Notes under the pieces: model-generated
What the model was told of the DNA's origin: nothing
Databases searched by the model: none
Seen by the model: only the letters and a program-made list of their open reading frames with translations
Made by a program: the position numbers and the translations under genes
In this document: positions 36,693 to 36,845 of the stretch, piece by piece
Layout: every line of letters begins with the position of its first letter
Numbering within the stretch: position 1 is the first letter of the stretch
Assembly: GCA_937899995.1 (NCBI GenBank)
Contig: CALCCK010000060.1
Location: 1-36,845 of the forward strand
From: an uncultured Gammaproteobacteria bacterium
GTDB lineage: Bacteria; Pseudomonadota; Gammaproteobacteria; PS1; Pseudothioglobaceae
Reading direction: 5' to 3'
Length of the DNA: 36,845 nucleotides

Positions 36693-36845
36693 AGATCGGA
36701 AGAGCACACGTCTGAACTCCAGTCACAAGCCTATCTCGTATGCCGTCTTCTGCTCGAAAAAAAAAACCCCCCCCCCACCCCCACCCACCCCCCCCCCTTA
36801 CCCACCCACTACTACCCTCTACCAACACACACGTCTCTTCTACCC
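36693..36845. other. Illumina TruSeq adapter plus poly-A/poly-C read noise (not genomic)
   Basis: AGATCGGAAGAGC starts at 36693 and continues as the TruSeq index-adapter sequence to 36726, followed by a six-base index (AAGCCT, 36727-36732), the P7 end (36733-36754, up to TGCT), ten As (36757-36766) and then low-quality C-rich sequence to the end. The final two bases of the P7 end differ from the standard. No gene or native sequence should be called here; real sequence ends at about 36692. Confidence 0.97.

Noticed and set aside
36757-36845. Poly-A followed by C-rich low-complexity sequence at the end
   Set aside because: It lies directly after the Illumina adapter and index, so it is read-tail noise rather than a repeat or regulatory region.

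Overview
The window looks like a contig from an AT-rich, sulfur-oxidising chemoautotrophic gammaproteobacterium. The best fit is the SUP05 / Candidatus Thioglobus / bathymodiolin thiotrophic-symbiont lineage. The reasons are the dissimilatory sat and aprM-aprB-aprA genes, a YeeE/YedE-type sulfur-compound transporter, a membrane pyrophosphatase, and a glycolysis/Calvin-cycle cluster (tkt-gap-pgk-pyk-class I fba) beside ordinary gammaproteobacterial housekeeping genes. The lineage is an inference from gene content and protein character; no search was run.

Layout. 1-127 is an inverted internal piece of an EF-Ts gene, probably a chimeric end. 147-1240 is a small accessory patch: a short membrane-protein ORF that may be frameshifted into a second ORF, a secreted NTF2-like protein behind a promoter that carries a palindrome, and a 12-codon mini-ORF. 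1306-8614 is the central-carbon cluster, with a DUF302 protein between gap and pgk. 8757-14544 is a tightly overlapping run, mnmG-rsmG-(AsmA-like)-tatD-rluC-like-ubiA. 14708-14929 encodes a 73-residue hydrophobic protein with its own promoter, leader hairpin and terminator. 14991-17029 holds dapD, a CcoG N-terminal-like short ORF and znuC. 17119-25307 holds polA, argS, an AddA-type helicase-nuclease and thiE (minus). 25316-27245 holds an unusually long lptC, then lptA and a twin-CBS protein. 27394-34609 is the sulfur region: sat, a structured leader, aprM-aprB-aprA, then three small genes (one SlyD-like) and a TsuA/YeeE-like transporter. 34673-36688 (minus) is a K+-independent H+-pyrophosphatase. 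From 36693 to the end the sequence is Illumina TruSeq adapter, poly-A and poly-C read noise, so it is not biological.

How the genes work together. Apr oxidises sulfite plus AMP to APS. Sat converts APS and PPi to sulfate and ATP. The H+-pyrophosphatase links PPi to the proton gradient, so it could feed or drain the PPi pool that Sat uses. The sugar-phosphate cluster supplies enzymes shared by the Calvin cycle and glycolysis. The rest are mostly translation, DNA repair, envelope and cofactor genes. The least explained items are the 73-residue membrane protein, the LptC with three 61-residue repeats, the genes downstream of aprA, and the CcoG-like remnant.
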